Origin: Burkholderiales bacterium
GTDB lineage: Bacteria; Pseudomonadota; Gammaproteobacteria; Burkholderiales; Burkholderiaceae_C
Reading direction: 5' to 3'
NCBI GenBank assembly: GCA_947453585.1
Contig: CANGHQ010000065.1
Location: 1 to 8,167 of the forward strand
Length of the DNA stretch: 8,167 bases
Below are positions 1 to 6,431 of this stretch, one piece after another (positions within the stretch are counted from its first letter, which is position 1; the number at the start of each line of letters is the position of its first letter). Both the position numbers and the translations under genes were made by a program. Under the pieces are notes generated by a model. That model did not search any database. It had not been told where the DNA came from and worked only from the letters and a program-made list of their open reading frames with translations.

Positions 1-273
1 AAACACCCAGTGTTGGGTGCTTCGGTTGGTGCGCGCAATGCGCAGCAGCAGTTTGAACGCGCCGTCGGCAATGGCGGACACGTAATTGAGCGTGAGCGCC
101 ACCGGCGAGCCCAGGCACTTGTCGTGGGACACGATGGCATGCACCACGGTAGCCGCCGTGATGCCACCAAACGGCCCGACCATATTGGCCCAGGCCGGGC
201 TGGTGGCACCCAGGTAGCTACCGTCGGCTTGGGGCTGCAATTGCAGCGCCGCGTCAAAGGGGTGAAGGCTCAT
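1..273 (-). CDS. TesB-like acyl-CoA thioesterase, N-terminal part (cut by window start)
   Basis: Only the first 91 residues are present; the reading frame is open at base 1, so the C-terminal part lies outside the window. The visible part opens MSLHPFDAALQL and continues with GSYLGATSPAW, then NMVGPFGGITAATVVHAIV. This is the N-terminal hotdog pattern of the thioesterase-like superfamily (TesB-type, PF13622-like). Family members hydrolyse acyl-CoA to free acid and CoA in the cytoplasm; the chain length cannot be told from this fragment. The ATG at 273-271 was chosen because AAGG sits about 8 nt upstream and the protein start matches the family start. The gene follows the DUF2147 gene by 46 nt and is probably the last visible member of the acyl-CoA cluster. 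The family call is from recalled motifs; the catalytic residues lie mostly beyond the cut. Confidence 0.75.
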   Translation of the reverse strand, partial: MSLHPFDAALQLQPQADGSYLGATSPAWANMVGPFGGITAATVVHAIVSHDKCLGSPVALTLNYVSAIADGAFKLLLRIARTNRSTQHWVF

Positions 274-319
274 GCGCCGGCCTTGGTGGATTGCCCCAGC
301 GGGGCGCAGGCGACATGCA

Positions 320-763
320 TCATTCGGCGCGCACCCAGGTTTGGGTGCGGCCCAATAACGGGGTGCCAACATAGCCACGCACTTCCATCTTCTTGCCACC
401 GTCCACCGGGGTCAGGCGCAGGCGGTAGTCGGTGCCGTTTTCGGGGTCGAGGATCTTGCCTTCTTCCCACACGTCTTTGCCGTCGACCTTTTTACCGCCA
501 CGGATGATTTCCATACCGATCTTTGGCTTGCCCTTGCGGTCGTCGGTACATTTCTCGCAATTAGCTTCGGCATTGGGTTTGGGGTCCAGCGACTTTTCCA
601 CCACGCCAGACAGGGCGCCGCTGGCGTTGGCGCTAATGCGGATTACGGCCTTGGGCTTTTTGGTTTCGTCGTCAATGGTGTGCCACGCGCCCAAGGGCGT
701 CATTTGGGCCTGGGCAAAGGCGGCAAGACCGAGCAAGCTGGCAGCAAAAACTACTTTTTTCAT
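320..763 (-). CDS. Secreted DUF2147 family protein
   Basis: A 147-residue protein. It starts with a clear Sec signal peptide: MKK, a hydrophobic core at about residues 4-16, and a likely signal peptidase I site after AQA (residue 19). The mature part matches the DUF2147 (PF09917) pattern throughout: GAWHTIDDETKKPKAVIRI near 25-43, a CEKC pair of cysteines (C69, C72), KGKPKIGMEII near 77-87, KILDPENGTDY near 103-113, and a C-terminal VRGYVGTPLLGRTQTW near 128-143. The product should be periplasmic, or outer-membrane associated through another partner; there is no lipobox. The biochemical role of this family is not established. The frame is open upstream of the chosen ATG, but AAGGAG 6 nt before it and the signal peptide fix the start. 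It lies 53 nt after the acyl-CoA dehydrogenase and 46 nt before the thioesterase, probably in the same transcript. Confidence 0.9.
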   Translation of the reverse strand: MKKVVFAASLLGLAAFAQAQMTPLGAWHTIDDETKKPKAVIRISANASGALSGVVEKSLDPKPNAEANCEKCTDDRKGKPKIGMEIIRGGKKVDGKDVWEEGKILDPENGTDYRLRLTPVDGGKKMEVRGYVGTPLLGRTQTWVRAE

Positions 764-769
764 AACAAT

Positions 770-775
770 CTCCTT
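770..775 (-). promoter_or_regulatory. Shine-Dalgarno site of the DUF2147 gene
   Basis: The minus strand reads AAGGAG, ending 6 nt before the ATG at 763-761. It decides between this start and the in-frame ATG 45 nt upstream, which would bury the signal peptide. Confidence 0.85.
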
Positions 776-816
776 GGGTTGGTGTGGGACAGGGACGGGT
801 GACAGCAAAAAAAACT

Positions 817-2613
817 TTAAGCAAACACCGCGTCGGTATCCATCAGCACGGCGCTGCCCGCGCGGGCCGTTTGCATCAGGGTGGCGGTCTCAGGGAACAG
901 TTTGGCAAAGTAAAAGCGTGCGGTTTGCACTTTGGCTTGGTAGAAAGGGTCCGGGTTGCCTTCGGCAATCTCGCGCAGCGCCACTTGCGCCATACGGGCC
1001 CAAAAATAGCCAAACACCAAGTGGCCGGCCACACGCAGGTAGTCCACGGCGGCAGCGCCCACTTCGTCGGGGTTTTGCATGCCTTTCATGCCGATTTCCA
1101 TGGTGAACTGCGTCATCTGCTCGCCCAAGGTGGCCACGGGGGTGATGAACTCTTTCATGCTGGCGTTGCTAGCCTCTTCTTTGGCCAGTGCGCCAATGAG
1201 CTTGCCAAACTTGCGCAGCGTGGCGCCCTGGTTGCCCAAGATCTTGCGGCCCAGCAAATCCAGTGACTGGATGGTGTTGGTACCCTCGTAAATCATGTTG
1301 ATGCGGGCGTCGCGCACAAACTGCTCCATGCCCCATTCCTTGATAAAGCCGTGGCCGCCAAACACCTGCAAGCACGACGAGGTGGCAGCCCAGCCGTTGT
1401 CAGTGATGAAGGCTTTGACGATGGGCGTGAGCATGGCCAGCAGTTCGCCCGCGTCTTTGCGCACTTGTTCGTCGGGGTGGCTGTGCTCCTGTTCAAGCAG
1501 CATGGAACCATAAGCCTGCAGGGCGCGGCCGCCTTCGGCGTAGGCGCGTGCCGTGAGCAGCATCTTGCGCACATCAGGGTGCACGATGATGGGGTCGGCG
1601 GCTTTGTCCTTGGCTTTGACGCCAGAGAGCGAGCGCATCTGAATGCGGTCTTTGGCGTAAATCACGGCGTTTTGGTAAGCCACTTCGGTCAGGCCCAAAG
1701 ATTGGTTGCCCACGCCCAGGCGCGCGGCGTTCATCATCACGAACATGCCGTTCATGCCCTTGTTGGGCGCGCCCACCATGCTGCCCACAGCGCCGTCGAG
1801 CACCATCTGGCAGGTGGCGCTGGCCTTGATGCCCATTTTGTGTTCCAGGCCGCCGCAATAAATGCCGTTGCGCTCGCCCAGGCTGCCGTCGGCATTGACC
1901 AAAAACTTGGGCACCACAAACAGGCTCACGCCCTTGATGCCGGGAGGCGCATCTGTCAGGCGCGCGAGCACCAGGTGAACGATGTTTTCGCTCATGTCGT
2001 GTTCACCGGCGCTAATAAAGATCTTGTTGCCGGTGATGCGGTAGCTGCCATCGGGCTGCAACTCGGCCTTGGTGCGCATGAGGCCCAGGTCGGTGCCGCA
2101 ATGGGACTCGGTCAGGCACATGGTGCCGGTCCATTGGCCGCTGGTCATTTTGTGCAGGTAGGTAGCTTTTTGCTCGTCGGTGCCGTGGGCGGCCAGCGAG
2201 GCGTAGGCGCCGTGCGTGAGGCCGGGGTACATGGTCCAGGCCTGGTTGGCGCTGTTAAGCATCTCGTAGAACATCTGGTTGACCACCAGGGGCAGGCCCT
2301 GGCCGCCATAGGCTGGATCGCAACCCAGCGCCGCCCAGCCGCCTTCGACGTACTGCGCGTAGGCTTCCTTGAAACCCTTGGGCGTGGTGACGCTGTGGGT
2401 CTTGGGGTCTAGGGTGCAGCCTTCGGCGTCACCGCTGATGTTCAGGGGAAACAGCACCTCGGTGGCGAACTTGCCGCCTTCTTCGAGCACGGCGTTGATG
2501 GTATCGGCGTCCATGTCGGCGTGCTTGGGGATGTGCTTGAGGTCGTCAACCACGTGCAGCAACTCGTGCATCACAAACTGCATGTCGCGCAAAGGCGGGG
2601 TATAGCTGGGCAT
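817..2613 (-). CDS. Long-form acyl-CoA dehydrogenase (FAD-dependent, about 600 residues)
   Basis: A 598-residue flavoenzyme predicted to oxidise an acyl-CoA to the trans-2-enoyl-CoA in the cytoplasm, passing electrons to ETF. Domain order follows the long acyl-CoA dehydrogenase group, which includes DmdC-like methylmercaptopropionyl-CoA dehydrogenases. It has an N-terminal extension (MPSYTPPLRDMQFVMHELLHV), an alpha-helical domain to about residue 160, and a beta domain with MCLTESHCGTDLG at 165-177 and GNKIFISAGEHD at 195-206. A C-terminal helical domain carries QVFGGHGFIKEWGMEQ at 416-431 and IYEGTNTIQ at 441-449, where E443 is the expected catalytic base. A further C-terminal extension runs to 598. 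The start has AAGGAG 8 nt upstream. The gene lies 35 nt after the TetR gene, which suggests an operon under that regulator. The exact substrate cannot be read from sequence; the long form and tandem thioesterase fit medium- or long-chain or unusual acyl-CoA. Confidence 0.95.
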   Translation of the reverse strand: MPSYTPPLRDMQFVMHELLHVVDDLKHIPKHADMDADTINAVLEEGGKFATEVLFPLNISGDAEGCTLDPKTHSVTTPKGFKEAYAQYVEGGWAALGCDPAYGGQGLPLVVNQMFYEMLNSANQAWTMYPGLTHGAYASLAAHGTDEQKATYLHKMTSGQWTGTMCLTESHCGTDLGLMRTKAELQPDGSYRITGNKIFISAGEHDMSENIVHLVLARLTDAPPGIKGVSLFVVPKFLVNADGSLGERNGIYCGGLEHKMGIKASATCQMVLDGAVGSMVGAPNKGMNGMFVMMNAARLGVGNQSLGLTEVAYQNAVIYAKDRIQMRSLSGVKAKDKAADPIIVHPDVRKMLLTARAYAEGGRALQAYGSMLLEQEHSHPDEQVRKDAGELLAMLTPIVKAFITDNGWAATSSCLQVFGGHGFIKEWGMEQFVRDARINMIYEGTNTIQSLDLLGRKILGNQGATLRKFGKLIGALAKEEASNASMKEFITPVATLGEQMTQFTMEIGMKGMQNPDEVGAAAVDYLRVAGHLVFGYFWARMAQVALREIAEGNPDPFYQAKVQTARFYFAKLFPETATLMQTARAGSAVLMDTDAVFA

Positions 2614-2621
2614 GGGAAAGA

Positions 2622-2627
2622 CTCCTT
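2622..2627 (-). promoter_or_regulatory. Shine-Dalgarno site of the acyl-CoA dehydrogenase gene
   Basis: AAGGAG on the minus strand, 8 nt before the ATG at 2613-2611, supports that start. The 35-nt gap to the regulator's stop codon contains no obvious promoter or palindrome, which fits co-transcription with the TetR gene. Confidence 0.8.
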
Positions 2628-2648
2628 GAAACTAATAAAACAGAAAAA

Positions 2649-3329
2649 CTAGGAAGAAATAAGCGCCGCGCCCGGCACGCCGTAGCGGGCCAGGATGTCG
2701 TCAAAGCCGCGGTTGGCGCGTGCCAGCGAACCGGGGTTTTTCAAAAAACGGGCCTCGTAATGCAAGGCCAAAATCAGGGCGTGGATCTCAAAGGCCACTT
2801 GCTGCTCGTCCGCGTCGGGCGTAAGGTGGCCGCATTGCTTGGCCAGTACCACGGCGCGGTACAGGGCCTGCAGCCAGGTTTGCACCGAACTGGCAAGCGC
2901 CTCGCGCACCGGGCCGGGCCGGTCGTCAAATTCGACGGCACCACTGATAAAGATGCAGCCCGACTCAATCTCAACAGCCACGCGCTTCATCCAGTTGTCA
3001 AACAGGGCGCGCACGCGGGGCAGGCCCTGGGGCGCCTTGAGCGCGGGGTAGAAGACCTCTTGCTCAAAACTGGCAAAGTATTCGCGGATCACCGAAATCT
3101 GCAGCTCTTCGCGCGAGCCAAAGTGGGCAAAGACGCCCGACTTGCTCATGTGCATGCGCTCGGCCAGGTGGCCAATGCTCAGGCCTTCGAGGCCCACCTG
3201 GGTGCTCATGCTGACTGCCGCTTGCACGATGGCCTGCTTGGTTTGCTGGCCTTTGAGCATGGCGCGGCCGCTGGGGCGGTCAAGTTCGGCCACCAGAGTT
3301 GAATCTTCAGAATAAACGGGCAAGGACAT
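2649..3329 (-). CDS. TetR/AcrR family transcriptional regulator of the acyl-CoA cluster
   Basis: A 226-residue one-component regulator. The DNA-binding domain spans about residues 29-76: TKQAIVQAA as helix 1, then GLEGLSIGHLAERMHMSKSG and VFAHFGSREEL, a classic TetR helix-turn-helix with a recognition helix around MSKSGVFAHF (61-70). The C-terminal ligand and dimer domain contains ESGCIFISGAVEFDDRPG at 122-139, a motif common in TetR proteins found beside acyl-CoA dehydrogenase genes. The ligand is probably an acyl-CoA or related lipid, by context only. The frame is open further upstream (ATG at 3383), but that start would place coding sequence across the palindrome at 3345-3368. The ATG at 3329 leaves 15 nt between palindrome and start, although its ribosome site is weak. 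A still shorter start at 3260 (MLKGQQTKQ) cannot be excluded. It is probably autorepressed and co-transcribed with the dehydrogenase 35 nt downstream. It is not SlmA, the TetR relative sometimes found near argB. Confidence 0.88.
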   Translation of the reverse strand: MSLPVYSEDSTLVAELDRPSGRAMLKGQQTKQAIVQAAVSMSTQVGLEGLSIGHLAERMHMSKSGVFAHFGSREELQISVIREYFASFEQEVFYPALKAPQGLPRVRALFDNWMKRVAVEIESGCIFISGAVEFDDRPGPVREALASSVQTWLQALYRAVVLAKQCGHLTPDADEQQVAFEIHALILALHYEARFLKNPGSLARANRGFDDILARYGVPGAALISS

Positions 3330-3344
3330 CAGGGCGCGGGCATA

Positions 3345-3368
3345 AAAATAGTACGGTCGTGCTATTTT
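3345..3368. promoter_or_regulatory. Imperfect palindrome, probable TetR operator
   Basis: The 18-nt core ATAGTACGGTCGTGCTAT (3348-3365) is flanked by AAA and TTT that extend the symmetry to 24 nt, with 10 of 12 base pairs matching about the centre between 3356 and 3357. It lies 15 nt upstream of the TetR start codon and just downstream of a possible -10 element, so bound repressor would block transcription start. Size and symmetry suit a TetR dimer. No second copy was seen in the window. Operator function is inferred. Confidence 0.7.
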
Positions 3369-3374
3369 GCACCA

Positions 3375-3380
3375 TTTATA
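3375..3380 (-). promoter_or_regulatory. Possible -10 element of the TetR operon promoter
   Basis: The minus strand reads TATAAA, 5 of 6 against the sigma-70 consensus, inside a short AT-rich patch. A start site about 7 nt downstream would fall at the edge of the palindrome. No good -35 hexamer stands at the right distance, so this is a candidate only. Confidence 0.4.
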
Positions 3381-3389
3381 CATTTGCCC

Positions 3390-3421
3390 CGGCGCTTGCT
3401 GGCGCCGACGTGACGCGCCAG
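3390..3421 (-). repeat. Two overlapping GC-rich inverted repeats downstream of argB
   Basis: On the plus strand, CGGCGC (3390-3395) pairs with GCGCCG (3402-3407), and CTGGCGC (3399-3405) pairs with GCGCCAG (3415-3421). The central segment is shared, so the two hairpins are mutually exclusive. They lie between the argB stop and the TetR promoter. Neither is followed by a T tract on the minus strand, so this is at best a weak or factor-assisted terminator for argB. Confidence 0.4.
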
Positions 3422-3438
3422 TGCGCTGATTGCTGCGT

Positions 3439-4320
3439 CTAAGACGAGCGGATCATGGTGCCAAAGGCCTGGTCGGTAAGGATTTCAAGCAGCAGCACGT
3501 GGGGCACGCGTCCGTCCACGATGTGCACCGCCTTGACGCCGCTTTTGGCCGCGTCCAGCGCGCCGCTGATCTTGGGCAGCATGCCTCCTGAGATGGTGCC
3601 GTCGGCAAACAGGGCGTCAATCTGGCGCGCGCTCAGCTCGGTGAGCAGTTCGCCCGCCTTGTTGAGCACGCCGCTGATATTGGTCAGCATCAAGAGCTTT
3701 TCGGCGTGCAGCACCGTGGCCAATTTAGCCGCCACCACGTCAGCGTTGATGTTGTAACTCTCGTTGTTCTCGCCAAAGCCAATGGGACTGATGACGGGAA
3801 TAAAGGCGTCGTCTTGCAGGGCCTTGACCACGCTGGGGTCAATGCTGACGATGTCGCCCACCTGGCCGATGTCATGCTCGATGCTGGGGTCGGCGTTGTC
3901 GAGCATTTTGAGCTTCTGAGCCCGGATCATGGCGCCATCGCGCCCGGTCAGGCCCACGGCCTTACCGCCGGCCTGGTTGATCAGACCTACGATGTCTTGC
4001 TGCACCTCGCCGCCCAGCACCCATTCGACCACTTCCATGGTTTCGGCGTCAGTCACACGCATGCCCTGGATGAAGTTGCCGGTCTTGCCCAAGCGTTTAA
4101 GGGCGTTCTCAATCTGCGGGCCGCCGCCGTGCACCACCACCGGGTTGATGCCCACAAGCTTGAGCAGCACCACGTCTTGCGCAAACGCGGCTTGCAAGGC
4201 AGGGTCGGTCATGGCGTTGCCGCCATACTTGATGACCATGGTTTTGCCATGGAACTTGCGGATGTAAGGCAGGGCCTGGGCCAGGATGTCGGCTTTGTCG
4301 TGCGGGCTGAGAGTGGTCAT
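3439..4320 (-). CDS. argB: Acetylglutamate kinase (ArgB)
   Basis: This 293-residue cytoplasmic enzyme phosphorylates N-acetyl-L-glutamate with ATP, the second step of arginine biosynthesis. Amino-acid kinase motifs are intact: VIKYGGNAM at 29-37 with the phosphate-binding K31, VVVHGGGPQI at 61-70, GMRVTD at 86-91 with substrate-binding R88, YNINADVVAAKLA at 189-201 with N190 and D194, and GGMLPKISGALDA at 245-257 with K250. These correspond to E. coli K8, R66, N158, D162 and K217. The N-terminal segment before residue 25 (SPHDKADILAQALPYIRKF) resembles the N-helix of arginine-sensitive hexameric enzymes, so feedback inhibition by arginine is likely but inferred. The open frame reaches 4359; the ATG at 4320 was chosen because MTTLSPHDKA matches the usual start, although no strong ribosome site precedes it. 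It lies 52 nt after the dehydratase gene and could be read through from it. Confidence 0.97.
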   Translation of the reverse strand: MTTLSPHDKADILAQALPYIRKFHGKTMVIKYGGNAMTDPALQAAFAQDVVLLKLVGINPVVVHGGGPQIENALKRLGKTGNFIQGMRVTDAETMEVVEWVLGGEVQQDIVGLINQAGGKAVGLTGRDGAMIRAQKLKMLDNADPSIEHDIGQVGDIVSIDPSVVKALQDDAFIPVISPIGFGENNESYNINADVVAAKLATVLHAEKLLMLTNISGVLNKAGELLTELSARQIDALFADGTISGGMLPKISGALDAAKSGVKAVHIVDGRVPHVLLLEILTDQAFGTMIRSS

Positions 4321-4372
4321 GGTGGGATGGTGAAAAGTGCCAAAGGCGCTTGAGTGCAAATACCGCGATTAT

Positions 4373-6244
4373 TCACGCAAGGCCGGGAGCCGGAAAACCT
4401 GGCACGCATTGCGCCAGCACGGTGCGTAGTGCGGTGTCGTCATTGGCCAAAGCCGCTGCGCGCAAGGCTTGCAAATGCACATCAAGCACCGGCCAGGGCA
4501 AACAGGCCTCTTGCGCCTTCATGATGCGCGGGTGGGCGGTGGGCTCGGGGTTGTCGCCGATCAGCAGCTCTTCAAAGAGCTTTTCGCCAGGGCGCAGACC
4601 GGTAATTTCTATGCTGATATCGCCCTCCGGGTGCGCCGCCTCACGCACCGTCAAGCCCGAGAGCTGCACCATGCGCCGCGCAAGATCCACGATCCTGACC
4701 GGCTCACCCATGTCGAGCACAAATACATCGCCGCCCTGCCCCATGGCGCCGGCCTGTAGCACCAACTGCGCCGCCTCAGGGATCGTCATGAAATAGCGCG
4801 TGACATCCGCGTGGGTGACGGTGAGCGGGCCGCCGCTGGCCAACTGCTGGCGAAACAGGGGCACCACGCTGCCGCTGGACCCCAGCACATTGCCAAAGCG
4901 CACCATGGAGAAACAAGTGGAGCCCGGCTGCGCCGCCAGCGCCTGCAGCACCAATTCGGCCATGCGCTTGCTCGCGCCCATCACATTGGTGGGGCGCACC
5001 GCTTTGTCGGTGCTGACCAGCACAAAGCGCTGCGCACCACTGGCCAGCGCGGCCTGCGCCACGTTCCAGGTGCCAAAGACGTTGTTGAGCACGCCCTCGC
5101 CCGCGTTGTCTTCCACCAGCGGCACGTGTTTGTAGGCCGCTGCGTGGTAAATCGTGCTGGGTCGGTAGTCCATGCAGACGCTGCGCATACGGTCGGCGTG
5201 CACCACGCTGCCCAAGAGCGGAACCAGCACCACGCCCAGGGCCTGCGCGCGGCTCAGGGCTTCAAGCTCTTGGTGAATCAAATACAGGCCAAACTCGTTG
5301 TGGTCGAGCAGCAGCAACTGGAACGGACGCTGCAGCACGATGCTGCGGCACAACTCCGAGCCAATGCTGCCACCCGCGCCGGTGACCAGAACCACTTTGC
5401 CCGCCAGATCGCGCGCCAGCAACTCGGGCTGCGGCGGCACGGGTTCGCGCCCGAGCAGGTCTTCAATATCAAGCTCGCGAAAATCTTGCACCGTGACCCG
5501 CCCGGTGGCCAGATCGGCCATGCTGGGCAAGGTGCGCACGTGCACAGGCAGCGAGTTGAGCGACTGGATAATGGCCAGGCGCCGCTGGCGCGAAGCGCTG
5601 GGCATGGCCAACAATATGTCGGTAATGCCCTCTTCCAATACCCGCTGGTGCACTTGCGCCGCGGCGCTGACCATGACGCCGTTGATACTGCGCCCGACCT
5701 TGACCGGGTCGTCGTCCACAAAACCCACGAGTTTGAATTGCCGCGATACAGCCATGGCCACCGCAGTTTGCACACCGGCCGTGCCCGCGCCAAATATCAG
5801 CAAGCGTTTGGTATCGGCATGGTCACCGGCAAAATCCAGGCCCGCCAGCCAGAACCGGGCAAATGCACGGCTCGCACCCACCAATATCAGAAAAATAAGG
5901 GGCTGCAATATCCCCAGGCTGCGCGGCACCATGGTCCACTGGGCCCATAGCAAAAGTACAGAAAGCAGTGCGCCATACAGCGCCACCGCCTTGGCCGTGG
6001 CGATCAAAGCTGCTTGACCGGTATAACGAAAGATGGCGCGGTACAGGCCAAAGCGAACGAATACTGGAATGGCAAGCAGGGGCGCCAGCAGATAAACCCG
6101 CAATTGCAGTTGCGTTGGGATATTCGGGGTATCGAGTCGCAAGGAAAACGCCATCCACGTCGCTAGCAGGGACAGCAATACATCCACCGTCATTACCGCA
6201 AACTGCTTGCGCGTGCGTGACCAGGCGAGTACTTCAAATTGCAT
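4373..6244 (-). CDS. Membrane-anchored UDP-GlcNAc 4,6-dehydratase, WbpM/CapD family
   Basis: A 623-residue inner-membrane protein with the full domain set of the WbpM/PglF/CapD group. Four N-terminal membrane segments lie at about 15-35, 47-67, 80-101 and 109-126. A first Rossmann domain has FGAGTAG at 151-157, and a second, catalytic SDR domain has the NAD-binding TGAGGSIGSE at 288-297. Catalytic features are STDKAV at 411-416 and MGASKR at 422-427, giving the Ser-Met-Lys triad that replaces Ser-Tyr-Lys in WbpM-type enzymes. GLRPGEKLFEELL at 549-561 is the conserved C-terminal substrate motif. The expected reaction is UDP-GlcNAc to UDP-4-keto-6-deoxy-GlcNAc, the entry to QuiNAc, FucNAc, bacillosamine and similar sugars. 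The ATG at 6244 places the first membrane helix naturally; its ribosome site is poor, and a start at residue 18 is possible. It is separated from the upstream hns gene by a terminator, so it needs its own promoter. Confidence 0.93.
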   Translation of the reverse strand: MQFEVLAWSRTRKQFAVMTVDVLLSLLATWMAFSLRLDTPNIPTQLQLRVYLLAPLLAIPVFVRFGLYRAIFRYTGQAALIATAKAVALYGALLSVLLLWAQWTMVPRSLGILQPLIFLILVGASRAFARFWLAGLDFAGDHADTKRLLIFGAGTAGVQTAVAMAVSRQFKLVGFVDDDPVKVGRSINGVMVSAAAQVHQRVLEEGITDILLAMPSASRQRRLAIIQSLNSLPVHVRTLPSMADLATGRVTVQDFRELDIEDLLGREPVPPQPELLARDLAGKVVLVTGAGGSIGSELCRSIVLQRPFQLLLLDHNEFGLYLIHQELEALSRAQALGVVLVPLLGSVVHADRMRSVCMDYRPSTIYHAAAYKHVPLVEDNAGEGVLNNVFGTWNVAQAALASGAQRFVLVSTDKAVRPTNVMGASKRMAELVLQALAAQPGSTCFSMVRFGNVLGSSGSVVPLFRQQLASGGPLTVTHADVTRYFMTIPEAAQLVLQAGAMGQGGDVFVLDMGEPVRIVDLARRMVQLSGLTVREAAHPEGDISIEITGLRPGEKLFEELLIGDNPEPTAHPRIMKAQEACLPWPVLDVHLQALRAAALANDDTALRTVLAQCVPGFPAPGLA

Positions 6245-6298
6245 AGTTAGGGCGACTCAGGAAACAGCCTATGAGGCAAATGCGGCGGCTGGCAGGGC

Positions 6299-6304
6299 TG
6301 TCAA
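6299..6304 (-). promoter_or_regulatory. Possible -35 element upstream of the dehydratase gene
   Basis: The minus strand reads TTGACA, a perfect sigma-70 -35 hexamer, 54 nt before the start codon and downstream of the hns terminator, where a promoter is expected. The -10 position at 17-18 nt (ATTTGC/TTTGCC) is poor, so activity is uncertain. Nothing else recognisable was seen in the 6245-6356 leader. Confidence 0.3.
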
Positions 6305-6356
6305 TGGCTGCATTGCAAAGGCGGCATGTAAAGGCGCGGCGCTAATAAAAAACTAC

Positions 6357-6399
6357 AAAGAAAAACCGCCTGTGCGCATCAATGTGCGCTGGCAGGCGG
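6357..6399 (-). terminator. Rho-independent terminator of the hns transcript
   Basis: On the minus strand, CCGCCTG (complement of 6393-6399) pairs with CAGGCGG (complement of 6366-6372). A second inner stem, GCGCA/TGCGC, lies within the loop (6374-6389). The stem is followed directly by TTTTTCTTTG. There is no T tract on the plus side, so it acts only on minus-strand transcripts. It lies about 30 nt after the hns stop codon and isolates the dehydratase gene from upstream transcription. Confidence 0.88.
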
Positions 6400-6431
6400 C
6401 TTCACCACACCAGAGTATGTGGCGCAATACT

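Noticed and set aside
4..19. Inverted repeat CACCCA/TGGGTG at the window start
   Set aside because: It lies inside the thioesterase coding frame and has no regulatory context.
293..305. Small hairpin GCCCC-AGC-GGGGC between the DUF2147 and thioesterase genes
   Set aside because: A perfect 5-bp stem but with no T tract; likely compositional in GC-rich DNA.
421..428. GGCGGTAG, an ops (RfaH recruitment) core match
   Set aside because: It is on the plus strand inside the DUF2147 coding region, opposite to all transcription and far from the glycan genes; a chance 8-mer.
807..814. Run of eight A (T8 on the minus strand) just after the acyl-CoA dehydrogenase stop, as a terminator
   Set aside because: The only nearby stem (ACCG-ACG-CGGT) is 4 bp and too far from the T run, so a functional intrinsic terminator is not supported.
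1351..2412. Long plus-strand ORF (353 codons) opposite the acyl-CoA dehydrogenase gene
   Set aside because: Its translation is rich in His, Ala, Gly and Val with no recognisable domain, and it is the antisense shadow of a well-supported GC-rich gene.
2649..3329. TetR gene as SlmA nucleoid-occlusion factor
   Set aside because: Proximity to argB suggested SlmA, but the recognition helix region and the GCIF-containing C-terminal domain look like regulators next to acyl-CoA dehydrogenase genes, and the operon context agrees.
3706..4353. Plus-strand ORF opposite argB
   Set aside because: It is an antisense shadow of argB, whose catalytic motifs are all intact.
4811..5950. Long plus-strand ORF (379 codons) opposite the dehydratase gene
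   Set aside because: It is His/Arg/Gln-rich low-information sequence with no motif; the minus strand encodes a complete WbpM-type protein here.
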